This document shows positions 35,981 to 49,359 of a stretch of 64,000 nucleotides of DNA, piece by piece; positions within the stretch are counted from its first letter, which is position 1, and every line of letters begins with the position of its first letter. The notes beneath the pieces were generated by a model. The model did not search any database, had not been told where the DNA came from, and was given only the letters and a program-made list of their open reading frames with translations. The DNA comes from Athripsodes cinereus (taxonomy: Eukaryota > Arthropoda > Insecta > Trichoptera > Leptoceridae), in NCBI GenBank assembly GCA_947579605.1, contig OX388317.1, forward strand, positions 21,781,384 through 21,845,383. Direction: 5' to 3'. Position numbers and translations under genes: made by a program.

Positions 35981-36289
35981 GTCATACACCGAAGCTTTGG
36001 TTGTTTCGTCAACTATGTTGCTATGTATACTTTCATTTTTGCAATGTAATTCACCTTGTCCGGGGATCAGTCTGACTGATAGTACTGCCAAATGAGTCGT
36101 TTATTTTTTTGGCTCCGTTTAATACCTCAACCTCTTACGATTTTTTTGTTAGCAACGTTTGCCAAAACTTTTGCAGTAATATTTTCGTTTCATACATAAA
36201 TCTAGCTACCAAACTATCTTATAATCTTACGATTCTATCTCAACATAATTTTTATTTGAACTAACATGAACATATTTATCTATGTGTGT

Positions 36290-36396
36290 AACTACCTTTA
36301 ATGGATGTCACAATAGATCTACTATGGTCGCGGTGACACAAGGGATACAAGGTCCCTTGACCTTCACTTAAAAAAAAAAAAAAACTACCTTTAATG
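36290..36396 (+). mobile_element. Tiny 5'-truncated retroposon with poly(A) and 14-bp target duplication
   Basis: AACTACCTTTAATG occurs at 36290-36303 and 36383-36396. Between them are 79 bases ending in a poly(A) run, the classic signature of target-primed reverse transcription. The insert (GTCGCGGTGACACAAGGG, AAGGTCCCTTGACC) is too short to classify. Confidence 0.8.
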
Positions 36397-38697
36397 CTAA
36401 TAAGTGCACGGTAATTTTCGATAGCTTCCACTGTAGAAATAGGTCTATATAATTTGTATACTTGGATGAATAATTAATTTGAAAAATATAATTATGTTGT
36501 ATATAAATAAATATTACGAAGGATTTTTTTACAACATAGTTGATATGTGGAATATACTCGGGTCTGTTGTATGTATAATATTGTGAGTCAGAGAAATGAT
36601 TACTATAAAATTGTATGGTGGATGTCCTGTGACTCACAGCTTACAGCGTCAGGCAATATTGTTCTTGCTTCATTCAAATGAAATTTGAGCGAGCTAGATA
36701 AAATGTACAATTATTCTCTCATTGCTGCAATGTCCCGTTGTCGTATAATACTAGCTGCACAATTTATGACGTATTTTTTTCTATAATACATAATACGTTT
36801 TCGTATTTTTATATGATGAACTGTGTTCTTTTGTCACAATGTAGGCATATTATTGCGATTGTGTGATATATACTATATAGATATAGTGATGATTGTTAAT
36901 TAGGTTTCTGCTAATAACGATAATAATAATAATGACTCTTGTTCTCAGTACTCACCTGCATTATATTATCACCCGTGTCCCCAATAAGATTCGTGTCATT
37001 AACGCACTTCAATTCATTTCGCGTCGAAGTATTGCGTAATATACCTACCTTCCCACCTAGGTAGGTAATAATAGCGCTATAAGCATACATATTTAATATT
37101 TATATACCTACTCATATATTGTTATCATGACGCTGTTTGACGTATTGGATTACCTATATAGATGATAATAAATATGCTTACTCGTACCTACATGGGCAAA
37201 GGCACAGTGTTGTGTTGTGTTGAAAGTGATGGTGTGGGGAGTGAGTGTGTATTATATGGATGCTGTGTTGTTGTAGGTAGTACCTAGTAGAGTGAGGCAG
37301 TGGGAGGTTCAGTGACCGTCCTATCTGTCCTCTCTGTCTCCCATCCCCGGCCTACCTCCACGCACCACGCCTCCTACTCTTCGTCACTCCTGTATATTGC
37401 TACTAAATCCATCGTAAAACGATTCCAACAACAAAAACATTAGTTTTTATTTTTCTACAAATAACATTTGCCTAATTAGTAATTACGTCACTGCAAGTGC
37501 TTATTAATAATTGCTTGGTTTTCATTTGCATACCTCCATCTGTCCAAATATTCAGATGCATCTGTATGTTGCTTAATTAATAGCAAGTAGGTATACACTA
37601 TTGCATTGGTGTTTGTGAAATATTTTAATGATAATTAGCAGGGTTTCAATTTATTTAATCATTTTCAGCAAGTTTTGTGTAGGTGTAAGTACATAATATC
37701 TACATGAAACTAGTATAGTATATAGGTTTATTATATACACGCCTTGCAATAATATCTAATTATCATAACTCTGTATGGATATTGTTGTTGCATCGTTGGT
37801 TATTGCTTTCACGAGAATGCGTGTTGTTTCTCGTTTCCCTGTGTTCACTTTGATACGGGTCGTAGTTCTGACTACTTTTAATTTATTCACTCAGCTGGAT
37901 ACCGTTTTCCACTTCACGTGCAAACCACCTACAGTACCTATACATGTTTGTGTATTATTAGGAATGATATGCGTCTAAGAATATAGGGAATGTTTTTATG
38001 TTACAGTTTAGTTGTATCTATGTACTTTGTACCCTTTTACTACTAATACTATAGTATAGTACCTACCTAAGTACATCACAGCTTAGTCACTTAGAAGGGC
38101 ACTATAGTTCTGTACACGTGTTGGTTTTGGCTCACGTTCAACGGCCCTTCAACAATTTAGAATGCTATAGCGTTATCTATATTGGACTTGTGGATATATT
38201 CAGTTCTAATACTGTGTAATGCATTCATTTCCATTACAAAAGTTTTGCATTGCTTCTAACGAAGCGGGCTGTAGCCAACTCCCATCAAGTATTCAATATT
38301 TTTTTAGTCTTATGTATCTATGTTACTTGCTCCTCGATAGTATTGTAGGTATATATTTGAGGAAGGATAATGTGAGGAGGGATATCATTTTGTTTATATT
38401 CAGCTGAGATCGCCTTGGCTAAAAGCTGTTTTGGTCTCAGTGCAGGGTGACATTTTTGGAATAATTATAATAATAAAGATAACTTTTGTGAGGTTAATTC
38501 ATATATTGATATTTATCCAAGCTTCATTTGTACCTAATTTTAATATTATAAAATTTAGCAGTAGAAAGTAATTTTAACGATAGGCCTTGTTCGCTTAGTT
38601 TTGATAAGTGGACTGCTTTAGGTAGCTAGATCAGCCAACTGTAGAATTGTAAGTTTTGGCTTTTTACAGGAGTAAATGAGTTGGAAGCGTATTTTCT
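36397..38697. other. Non-coding, with a GC-rich islet
   Basis: GC-rich patch at about 37300-37390 (CCCATCCCCGGCCTACCTCC) preceded by GT-rich sequence, a pattern also seen at 21790 and 54150. No gene supported. Confidence 0.35.
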
Positions 38698-38731
38698 GTT
38701 AATTTTCGAGTGTCCTGTAAAAGGCAGGTAA
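38698..38731 (+). repeat. SINE-like repeat (family C), small scrap
   Basis: TTTTCGAGTGTCCTGTAAAA then GGCAGG, identical to the head of the family. Confidence 0.55.
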
Positions 38732-39722
38732 GGTTAAAAACAAATAACTTTATTACAATCCCAACTTGATGCTTTACATGTTTCTGGGGTTTTAGAGTAA
38801 ATTTTTTTTATTAGCTTATGTATTCTAGAATAGGTATTTGGTTGCAGATAATTTGAAGCTTGCTCTTATTTATTTTCTAGTGTTATCACAATTCGTGTAC
38901 ACAATATAAAATGTTTAAAATCATGAAAGGTTTTATACAATGCTTTACGTTATTGAGTAATTATATGATCATATGGGTGTTCATAATTAGCAATCATCAT
39001 CTTGAAAACAAATATTGTCGTTGTTTTGATTTCAATATCTTATTCTGATACGTTCTTACGACACTCTTAGATATTTTGATTATCAATGCAAATAGGACTC
39101 ATTTAAATTCCTTGTTACGTGCTCTCAAAAACCGGTTCCTAAAATCTAACAAATATGTTGTTAATCTTTCGTCACTTTGTTAGTAAATTGTGAGTATGTG
39201 ATACTATGAAATTTTTTAATACATTAAACACTGTAAATCATATGACATTTATATGTGGATTGTGGATGATCTTACAGTTTTTCGCAATGTGCGCGTGGAC
39301 TATGAACCACATTATGAAATTTGTATTTGAACATTTTCCACTTGTAGGCTGGCAGAGATATGGATGGGCATTACTGTGTGTCCTCGTGGTATATTTACAT
39401 AAAGATTACAACGTGTATGAGTTTTAGAGGTAGCTACCTATGTGTGGTGATAATGATAATGTGAAATGTGTGTTTTGTCAATGCCACTTTATTGTAGTTT
39501 TAACCAGTTATACCATTACATATTTGATTACACTAATACAAATGTTACTCGTTACTTCGTTCAAGCAAATAATACTGACGTAGACTCTATTACGTGTACA
39601 TAAAACTATTGTGTCATATTATTGTATTAATACTATCTGATGTTTTGTACATATCTCTAAAATAGTTAAACTCTCATCAGTAGCTGGGTATTCAGAGTTA
39701 TCCTTTAGATCGGTGGTGTGTG
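38732..39722. other. Non-coding, no feature recognised
   Basis: AT-rich; no supported gene. Confidence 0.35.
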
Positions 39723-41269
39723 TGTCGCAGTCGTTTTGAAGAATCCGTCCGTTTACAAACGGCGTCGTCTTTTTACAAACGGCAGGCATATTATAAAATG
39801 ACGAACGTGCATTCCGGCATATTACAAAACGACTAGTCAAATTGTAATATTTTAGTTCTTTCTCGCCGTCTCATGGTGTTGCGTATCAAAACATACATAT
39901 TATATGAGTTTGCACGGAAGATAGTCGTAAAATAATGGCTCTATTTTATATCAACTATTTTTCTACGTGTATTATGAGTAGAGTATCACTTAATGCCGCA
40001 CCGATAGTAGGTATTTTAAAATAGTATAATAAGTAATTTATGATTTATTAATTTTTAGGCTATTTAAAAGAGAAGAAGAAACTTGCCTTCTTTATATTTA
40101 TTGTATTTAAGAATGCATTTCTCTATAAAATGGTTTGTATTGTAATGAATGTACAGAAATAATGGATAAATAAATAATTCAACATTAATAAAAAAATATT
40201 TTTAACTATAAGACAATAATAACAGTACACTATTCTTCTGTTTTTCAAAATAGCTAAAGCATATTTCTTTTATAATTGGTTTACATTTTTACAATAGATG
40301 AACTACTTTTTTGGTGGATGCTAAATTGCGTAACCACAAAGCAGTTTTTTTTTAAACTATAATAAAAAAAATATCCCTTCTGCATTAACAATTAAACATT
40401 TGTTTCATTTCTTTGTTTTAGGTCAGGTCTTTGTATTTATTGTCTTCATTGTCTTTTTATCTCAATGGTATTTGAAAAACGATTTCTTATTTATTTTTAC
40501 AATCCATAAAGCTTTGTATCTGCAAGTCTTTAGGTACACAGATAGTAATTGGGTACATAATATTTTTATATGAATTGTTAAAAACAATTTATCTTTATTC
40601 AATTGCACAAAAAAGGATACTACCTAAATTACGCAATATTCAGGGGCAAAAAATGAAAGTCGTCTTGTAATAGTTTAGACAACCCTTAAATGTATTTTGA
40701 TGAAAATTTATTTTTTACGCGGCGGCAGAATTGCCATCCACACTTCTCAGCATTATACAACCGGATAAGTCTCCATATGATCAGTCATGATCACACAAAA
40801 ACTTAACAGTCTAATGCTGGGAAAAATTCACCTATCCAGATATACAGGATATCAAAGGATTAGGCTCAAAACGCGGGATCAAAATACCAGCATTGTGCCT
40901 GAAATATCTGTGTTCAGAAACCTTTTAACAATATTACAAGTGTTTATTATAATAGATTTTTGAATTTTAATGTCAATTAATTAATTTTTATTTTTATTTT
41001 ATTTTATTTTTTATTTTATAGAGACACTCACAGAAAACTGACAACACAATACATAAATTACAAACATACAATAAGATCTGGCCAGTTCCCCAATTAAGAG
41101 TGTCTACAGCATACACAATCAGAGATTCAATATAATGCCACGATAATGATTTATTTATTTAGGTAATATAAAATTATTTCGGTATAAGTATTTGTGTCCA
41201 ATAACAGTGGTATATTGTTGTAAGGTGGTAATAAGCTGGAGAGTTTTTTTTTCAACTTGAATCATTTAT

Positions 41270-41350
41270 TCATTTATTCATCATCATTACAAAACATTTG
41301 AAAATACACATGGACAGAAATAATACACACAATCATAAATCAAAGACAAT
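41270..41350 (-). repeat. Retroposon 3' end (family D)
   Basis: Reverse complement of the copy at 10478-10580, with a (AAAT)-type tail at its left on the + strand. Confidence 0.65.
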
Positions 41351-41567
41351 GCATTATCCTAATTAATGCATTATTAGTTAATTTATGAATTTAATTAAAA
41401 ATACAACTGAATCAATCCTTTTGACAAAGATATTTTTAAATTAATACAACAATATTCCGTACTGCGCATCCAGCAATGAATTGGTCTCCCACTCTTTTCA
41501 GTAAATTTTCAGTGTCCTGTAAAAGGCAGTTGTACAGAACATAAAAACATTTTTTTAAATAGACAAA

Positions 41568-41802
41568 TAATCATACATAGACAATTCACACAGATCGAGC
41601 TAGTCCCAAACTAAGATAAATCTTGTATTATGGGTACTAACTTACTAACGCGACGATACACACATATACTATGCACTACACAAATACACCTACATAATAA
41701 CACCCAGATCCAGGACAATTTGAAAAAGGTCATTCTTCACTTCGGGAATTGAACCCGGGACCTCGTGACTCGAAGGCAAGAGCGTTACCACCTTATTTTA
41801 CA
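41568..41802 (-). repeat. tRNA-derived SINE (family B)
   Basis: Reverse complement carries GGTAACGCTCTTGCC, then a CACGAGGTCCCGGGTTC-type B-box region, then AAGTGAAGAATGACCTTTTT. Second copy at 49131-49351. Confidence 0.8.
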
Positions 41803-41864
41803 TTTTCTTATTTATTTATTCTTTACTGTGCGTTGATTACAAGCATTTTTACATAAAAATATAA

Positions 41865-41985
41865 TAATAAAAATGTTTATTGCCCAAAAATAGTATACAA
41901 GGAGAAAATAAATAATTTAAACTAGACAAATAAGTTTTGTGCAATGGGCGAGTTTATCGCAGAAGCGCGATATCTTCCAACTAAC
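41865..41985 (-). repeat. LINE 3' end copy with stem-loop
   Basis: GGGCGAGTTTATCGCAGAAG then CGCGATATCTTCCAACTAAC is the reverse complement of the LINE 3' end; stem 41955-41960 with 41967-41972. Confidence 0.75.
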
Positions 41986-42592
41986 CCATAAAACCCAAAT
42001 ATAATTATTTGAAACACAATATACAATCAAAATGCAGAGAGCAGCACATCCTGAATGTCTAATTTTTTTGCTGGCACGGAAAGGACGGCTTGCACGTTTA
42101 TTACATGGGGGTGGTCTGCTGGCTACCCTACTAGGGAGATATGTCTTTATGGTATATTAGCAGTACAATAATAAATTATCTGATGACTTTTAATTTACCA
42201 GAAATATTACTAATGAATTGACATAATATTTCATTTTTTTTTCTGATTAACCAGCATTTACACTAACTTATTTAATTTATTATAATATCTCATATAACTT
42301 GCATATCTACATATGTTTTTCGTTTGGCAGGGTGCGGTTACTAAAGGGACTATCTCCCGCGCAATCTTATACACGAATGCGTGTAAGTTTTAGTTTTGAT
42401 GCGCAACGCCATGAGACGGTGAGTAATGGAACTAAAATTCTTCAATTTGACTAGTCAGATTGTAAAACGCCTAGACGTATTGTAATTTGCCTGAATATTA
42501 TACTTTCGTCATTTTGTAATATGCCTGCCGTTTATAAAAAGACGACGCCGTTTGTAAACGGACGGATTCTTCAAAACGACTGCGACATGTGC

Positions 42593-42760
42593 AAGCAGCG
42601 TGGTGAGCCCGCATAGGTCTCCGCGCCGCGCAGTAACCAATATGCGACGGGGCGCCACCCCCGAGTCCTAGGGAGTTCACCGACCCTTCTGGGAACACAG
42701 ACGTGCACCACACTCGTCATAAACATACATCGCGTGCGTCTCCTGTTTAGTGCTTGCACT
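42593..42760. other. GC-rich islet
   Basis: CpG-rich sequence (GTCTCCGCGCCGCGCAG, GCGACGGGGCGCCACCCCCG) next to the inverted-repeat element. Two minus-strand frames cross it without recognisable domains. Confidence 0.3.
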
Positions 42761-43564
42761 GCCCTAGCGATCATCAACCCTAGCTCTTTTTTCTGAGATA
42801 CTAAACGGATGCAGATGATGTACAAGATATTTTATAGATTAACGTGAAAGAATTAGGATGACAATGAAAACATTTTATACTTGAGAATGGTATTACAATA
42901 ATAATGATAACATTATGATGGAATAAGAACAAGCCGCCTACAGCTACCTATTGGAACAGATTAGAATCGGGTGCAACAAATAACAATGTATCTAATGTTG
43001 TATTACTGAATCATAGATGTGTCCATTATATACTATGTTTTCGGATCTGACGTAATTTCCATGTATAAGTAGTACTTATGTATTAAGTATTGTATATTAC
43101 CGCTTTATGCTATGGTTGCTCACATATTAAAAGTAGGTTCAATTTTCCCCGTGAAGTAGATAATGTATTATGTATTACAAGAATAATACAATGTGTAGGT
43201 AACAGGATGTGGGATCAAATGTTCATAGGAGGTAGTAGACTTCTGTCCCTGAACTAACTTGGATAAAAACGGAAAGGAAGTGTTCATAGTTGTTAATGTA
43301 GCATTATGTATGTTGGGTAACGTGTTTTTAATGTTAGCTATCTCACATTCACTTATGATGGTATTCGTTTTGCAGGTCGTCGCTTCTTAAATATTATCAC
43401 ATTAATGTAAACATAATTACACATATATAATGAACTATTTTTCTAGAAGAACATTTTTTTTTAATTTATGGTCAAAACTTTTCTTAGCCATAAATGCTTT
43501 AGGTATACGTTAATCGATTCCGATTAGAATTGCAAATAACAAAGCCAAAACGGACTTTGTTCAT
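42761..43564. other. Non-coding, no feature recognised
   Basis: AT-rich, unique-looking. Confidence 0.35.
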
Positions 43565-43690
43565 TGATTTACCTGGTATATTTTTATTTATTTATTTTAT
43601 TCTTCACTGTACATTGTTTACAATAATACAAATTAACATAGAAAATATCATTTATACAGTTCAATATACAGAGGGCGAGTTTAACCCGGT
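43565..43690 (-). repeat. LINE or retroposon 3' end fragment
   Basis: A (TTTA)n run, ATTCTTCACTGTACATTG and CAGAGGGCGAGTTTAA resemble the reverse complement of a LINE-family tail; the stem-loop itself is lost. Confidence 0.45.
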
Positions 43691-43720
43691 TTAGTACAAC
43701 ATTTGGACATGTTTCACTAT

Positions 43721-45740
43721 CGCCCGTATTCACCAAGAAAATCTGAGCGTTCGATCAGCTCAAATTACGATCAACGTCAAATTTGGTATTCACCAACATA
43801 TTTTAGGCTCCCTCAGCGTGATTTGAGTGAAAATTTCCCTCAAATTTGATCGGCCAATTGAGGTGGATTAACTTTTGCTCAGCGTCGATCTGTCAAAATT
43901 ATTCTATAATGTCCGCCATACTTGTTTCGTAATGTTGGCGTTTTATTTACAATTTATTGAATATATTTTTGTAGGCGTTATGTAATAATTTATATATATG
44001 TATATTTATAAATAAATTATTTAATTAATTTATTTATTTGTTTATTTATAATAACATATACGGCACAAGGCCATTAAACATATACAAAAAAATCACAAAT
44101 AGTTCGATTCAATACAACAATCCTTTCAATCGCAGTCGCACTTTCTTATCACACATAAAAGGCACCTTCAACGTAGGTCAGACTTCTGGGAACCATAAAA
44201 GACAGCTCGCTAACTTTTGAGAAGCACATTAGTTCTCTTGTCAGTGCTTGTTTCTTTCATCTGCAGCAAATTGGGATGATAAAAAGGTGTCTCACATTAG
44301 ACGCTAGGAAGTCACTAATTGTGGCTCTGGTAATATCCAGACTAGGATATTGTAACAGTATTTTAGTGGAATTACCTGCTTGTCAGATCTATAGGCTGCA
44401 ATCAGTTTTGAAGTCCACTGCACGTGTTATCTTTGGAGTACAAAGGTGTACACGTATGACTCCACTTTTAAAGGAACTTCATTGGCTACCAGTGGAGACT
44501 ATAGTGCAGTTCAAAGTGTGAATGTTAGTTTATAAGGCACAGAATGAGAATGCCCTAGTTTATATTGCTGAATTGTGCAGGTTGAAATATCAAGAAATGA
44601 GCCCGCAGAGGAGAATTTTAACTTATTATGGGGATAGAGCCTTTTGTGTGGCGGGACCCAACCTCTGGCATGGATGCCTCGCTAGCGTAGGCAAGCTGCA
44701 GATCTTAAGACATTCAGAAAGGATCTAAAAACCTTATAAATTACTAATTACTATTAAATATTGTATTCTGTTTTATATTATGGACGTGGATACATATTAT
44801 ATCCAAAACATTTAATTTAATTCAACATAATGTGTCTTCTGACATGGATGCTGTTGTGTATCCGAGTTTCTATAATGATGTGGATGTAATGTCCTAGAAT
44901 TGATGAATTGTTCAGTATCATTGAGGTGCTTTGGCACGTTAACGACACTTTCATGTTGTCCAATAATAATAATTATAATAGTTCTACTTTCGACTAAATA
45001 CATATGTTACAGAGTACTTACTAAACAACATGAATATCTTTTATTTATTTATCTTATAAACAGCTTATGCCTTTTACAAATAAATAAAAACAAATACAAA
45101 AATAGTAACAAGATTTTTATTTATAATTTTTCATATTGTACATATCTATGTTATAAAATACCACGGATAGTGTAATAGTTCAATATTGCAAGGAATTAAA
45201 ATTATTTCTTGATGGTGAATTACCGTGTATTTTAGTTATATACGGAGTATTTCAGTTATTTTTCTATCCTTGTTTATAATATCTTTTTAATTTCAACCTC
45301 ACCGGCAAACAGTTTTGACAACAATGCATGATTCAATTAAATGCTAGCTGTCAAATTGACTGCTATCAAAGTAATATCTGTTTAAGTTCAAGTCTTGATT
45401 TTGTATAAATAAAGGCATTTATAAATATTTAAAAAATATATATATATAATTTTTAAATGATGCATATATTTTTTAAATGGCTGAAAATTATTTTTATTGG
45501 TATAATTATCAAATATATACTTTTTAGTTACTTTAATGGCTGTTTCCGTAAATAAATGTCAGTTTCATTTCATAATATTTACATTGTATCCATGGATACG
45601 CACGATCAAATTCGACTCAGCTAAGCATTGTAAATTTTCGTTGGTGAATACCTATCTACGTTGAGGAATGCTGAGGGAGATTTAAGCTGATCGTTTGCTC
45701 AGCTGATCGTTCGCTCAGTTTTTCTTGGTGAATACAGGCA
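43721..45740. mobile_element. 2.0-kb DNA transposon-like element containing a LINE fragment
   Basis: Inverted ends: left CGCCCGTATTCACCAAGAAA then CTGAGCG; right, read in reverse complement, TGCCTGTATTCACCAAGAAA then CTGAGCG. Each end also has an inner copy of GGTATTCACCAA (43789 and near 45640, inverted). TAT flanks both sides as a possible 3-bp duplication. No transposase recognised; the interior is AT-rich sequence plus a broken reverse-transcriptase fragment. Confidence 0.7.
44177..44730 (+). pseudogene. CR1/L2-type reverse transcriptase C-terminal fragment
   Basis: From 44177 the translation reads DSSLTFEKHISSLVSACFF, RCLTLDARKSLIVALV, SRLGYCNSILVELPACQ, RLQSVLKSTARVIFGVQR, MTPLLKELHWLPVE and FKV, then an in-frame TGA at 44519-44521. 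The same frame goes on with LVYKAQNENALVYI and YGDRAFCVAGPNLWHG to a stop at 44728-44730. These blocks are the conserved C-terminal half of CR1/L2 LINE polyproteins (SRLDYCNSLL, LLKELHWLPV, LVYKAL, AFCVAGPRLWN). Catalytic reverse-transcriptase motifs lie upstream and are missing. It sits inside the inverted-repeat element at 43721-45740. Confidence 0.85.
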
Positions 45741-48700
45741 TATGAGAATTTGTTATTTAACGTTTATGTAACGTTTCAGATATAAGTACATTAGTTTGGA
45801 AAGAGTTCTTCCGATACGTCAATAATCTTCAGCTGTCTGATTTCAGTCGTTAGAATATTTTTGAGTATTGGCAGACGTTGTATTATACGTTTACATGATT
45901 ATGTACTATTACTTTATTGGTTTGGTTGTAGGTGCACAAGTGCTTAATTACTCTATTAACGTTCTTAGTGTCTTGTGACAGAAACTCTACGTAAAGTAAA
46001 TTAATTTTATGTTCGATTGACATTATATATTATTTGTACTCAGAATAATCTTTCCAGCAATGAATGCGATTCGTTGTAGGTGGTTATTTCGTGCGGTGGG
46101 TGAGTTTTTTACAGAGTATTATTTGTATAGTGTCAGTGTGTGCAGTAGTATATTGTACTGTCTACTGTCAGATGTATCTATCTATTGTATTGTGATATTA
46201 TGAAGTGTCGGCTTACCCAGGTATTTTGTTGCTGCCGTTTCGTATTATTGTTATCTTGTGTGAACCAGGCTAATGGGTTCCTCAGAAGTCAGCATTCACC
46301 GCATGCTTTGCTGTTCACCGTAACTGCTGTATTAGATTTGCTACTTCATAATTACCATTATGTTATGCAGATCCGTCATGTTCTCCATAACTACTGTGGT
46401 CGTTCTTCTAATAAGACATGTACACAATACATCAGTACCTATATAGCACTGCGTTACTTTTTTATATAATAAATGTAGATCAAACCATTTTTGATAACAT
46501 TTATTACGTATATTATAACCATTAAAATGTTAAAAAATTAATGTGAATAAAGGTTTCGTAAGCGTAAAATTAGACGCTAATTATGATTTACTCACGTTTA
46601 GAAGAATATGTACTCAGAATGAAATTACACTTTAGTACGAAGGTTGTTTGTTTTAGTTAATACAGTCCTCGCGAAATCACGTTTTGTCTTGGTAGGGAAA
46701 TTTTGTTCAGTGAATTGTTTTTAAATAACAAATACATGTTTCGTCGTCATCAGTTTTTCGTTTTGTGTAAAATAATAGCGCACGTGGCTCCCTTTACCCC
46801 TCCAACCTCCTCAGCCCACCAACTTCCATTTCTCTGAGGGACGCAGTCAATTATAATACATATTACGTACATAATATTATTATGTATTGGAGTTTTCCTA
46901 CAATCCCTCTTCATTTCCCATCAATCGAATATGTACCTACTTGGTTTGGCATCTTTTTCATGTGTAGTATGGGGTGTATAATTTCAACCAACCAACCTAA
47001 GCATGGGCTAGAGGCGCTCATAATATGTATGTAAATCAATAATATTTTATGTAATTTAAAAAATGGACGAGTGTTGATCCTAGACGTTGTAAAGCGCCCT
47101 TGAAGTGATATAATCACAATATGGCGCTATACGAATTGTCATATTATTATTATGAATTCATTTTGAAGATCTTTCAACAGGAAATACAATTAACTGTTAC
47201 AATCAAAAGACTATTAAAATACATTGTTGAGAATGTGATTCTTATAAGTACTATCGATTAATAGTTCCCTGTCGGAATCGGAATAACTTTGTCTCGTTAT
47301 GATCGCATATAATTTACGTTCCTTATGTACCGTTGATGACCTTTGTCATAAATATTATACATACTTAGTGATTATATACATAGTTGTTTAAACATATTCA
47401 TTTATTATATTATGTATTTTATATTGTCACGTTGTATTCCTTTCGATTGATAGTCCCTCGAGTACTTCAATATAATATCTACGCAAATTATACACCTACT
47501 TCAAACAGAGAATAAATTGTAAAATTCTGATAGGATTTCTTAGGTGAAACAAAACAAGTACTTATATGCTTGTTCGTAAGTAGTAGGTATAACAAATAGC
47601 GGTAACTAATATTTTGAGGATTGTCTCGTAGTTATTTAAAAAATAAATGTTGTAGGAGAAAATATAGTGCAATTAGTTGTCATTTCTCACAAAATCAGTT
47701 TGAAAATACAGAACTGTCTTCTCATAAGTATACATATGATTAGTGCAAAATTATCTCCAAGTATAGAGATAGTGCTTTTATTATACACATTGAAATATGT
47801 GTATATATGTCACACCTAATGTTTGTCGTATCAATTTGTTAACTGACAACATGTTTTCTATTTTGATAACATTTAACTTGATTGTGTGGTGTGTGTAAGA
47901 TAACAATATTCATAATTCTTCGTTTTAATAACTTATAATGGTTGTTTGATAAGATAATTATAACACATACATATACGCGTATTACAAAATACATAATATT
48001 ATGTCCTGTCTTTACATGGTTATCATACATACACGTTATCATTTTTCTTATCGTTTTTCAACAATAATTATTGTGGTCCTTGATGTGATATTATCACGAT
48101 AAAGTTGTGTTGTGTGCAGGAGTAGATGAATTTATAAAATAATTATCTGTGTGGTAATACCTATTACATTAGTCTCAATACATGTCTATAAAATTATTTA
48201 ATGTTTTTTTCTCTCCTTCCAATATTGTGGTATTTTTTATTTAATAAATTTGCTTAATTATTGTTGTTATATCGCCAAGTATCAACAAAGTAATAAATTG
48301 TATTGTAAATAGCGATAACATTTGTGCATTTTGTTCTTGTTAAAAGTGTTTGAGCGACACGTGTAAGTACTGATTGTATTTATCTATTATACATCAAGAC
48401 ACCTTCCTGTCTCAGATGATATAATAAGTAATTATATTTATTACGATATTATCCAAATCTTATTATCCTTTTAGTTCTCTTTGATTCATTTTTTTCTGAG
48501 AATAATGTGATGGTATTGATGAATCGGGAGATGTTTGTGCTCTAGCATTATAAAGACATCTTATCTTGTCGAATGTAAGGATGTGTATAAATGTAAGTTA
48601 TATTTATTTCGGTAAGGTGTTGGTGTGTCTCTTCGTGTCTTCAACTCTTTAAGCATTTGATTAGCGCTGTAAGACTTTCATTTTATAATGTGTGTTTAAT

Positions 48701-49130
48701 TTGAATCTGAATAGAGAGGTGTATAATATTATCTTCATAGTAAGAAGCGTCTTTACTAACTTGGATAGAGCTTTTTTTATTAACATCGTGTTGTTGCACG
48801 AGTACTTATACTTGATATTTATAACGATAATGTCTACACAGATGTAACTATTCGGTTAACGTATTCCACCCGTAATCTAGATATTATAATCGATTTCAAA
48901 TTCGCTTGATATTGCTAAACGTTTTTAATGGATGGTGTGGACGTCATATGAAATATATACATTATTTTTACATACAATATTAGGCTACAATATGGTGTCG
49001 GCATTGTTACTCTATGCACTCGTACCTAATAATTATAATGCCGCAGTTGTCATTGCATAGTACCTGTGCGATAAATTATTTTGTATATCGTATCATTCAC
49101 TATACAGTGTACATAACATAACATACATAG
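45741..49130. other. Long unique non-coding block
   Basis: About 3.4 kb, GT-rich on the + strand in places, with a C-rich patch at 46790-46840. Open frames are short. No gene supported. Confidence 0.4.
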
Positions 49131-49351
49131 ACAATTCACACAGATCGAGCTAGTCCCAAACTAAGATGAATCTTGTATTATGGGCACTAAAACGACGATA
49201 CACACATACAATGCACTACACACATATACATGTAACACCCAGACCCAGGACAATTTGAAAAAGGTCATTCTTCACTTTGCCCTGGCCGGGAATCGAACCC
49301 GGGACCTCGTGACTCAAAGGTAAGAGCGTTACCTCCACGCCACACCGGCCG
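49131..49351 (-). repeat. tRNA-derived SINE (family B), full copy
   Basis: Reverse complement begins GGCCGGTGTGGCGTGGAGG, with GTAACGCTCTTACC and a B box in CGGGTTCGATTCCCGGCC, then a body with AAGTGAAGAATGACC, GTCCTGGGTCTGGGTG and CTAGCTCGATCTGTG. Confidence 0.88.
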
Positions 49352-49359
49352 ACACATAC

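Larger units (their letters stand above)
41458..42155 (+). repeat. SINE-like repeat (family C), split by later insertions
   Basis: The head (AAGAATTGGTCTCCCACTC, AGTGTCCTGTAAAAGGCAG) ends near 41545. The remainder (CATCCTGAATGTCTAA, GGCACGGAAAGGACGGC, GGCTACCCTACT) resumes near 42036. A tRNA-derived SINE and a LINE end lie between. Confidence 0.65.
39723..42587. mobile_element. 2.9-kb foldback-type element with ~170-195-bp inverted ends
   Basis: The left end (39723-39892) and right end (42393-42587) are inverted copies. Shared blocks include GTCGCAGTCGTTTTGAAGAA, CCGTCCGTTTACAAACGGCG, AGGCATATTA then AAAATGACGAA, GACTAGTCAAATTG, TTTTAGTTC and CCGTCTCATGG. The arms differ by indels. TGTG follows or precedes both ends (39719-39722 and 42588-42591) as a possible 4-bp duplication. 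No transposase is seen inside; the interior holds other repeat copies. Confidence 0.75.
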
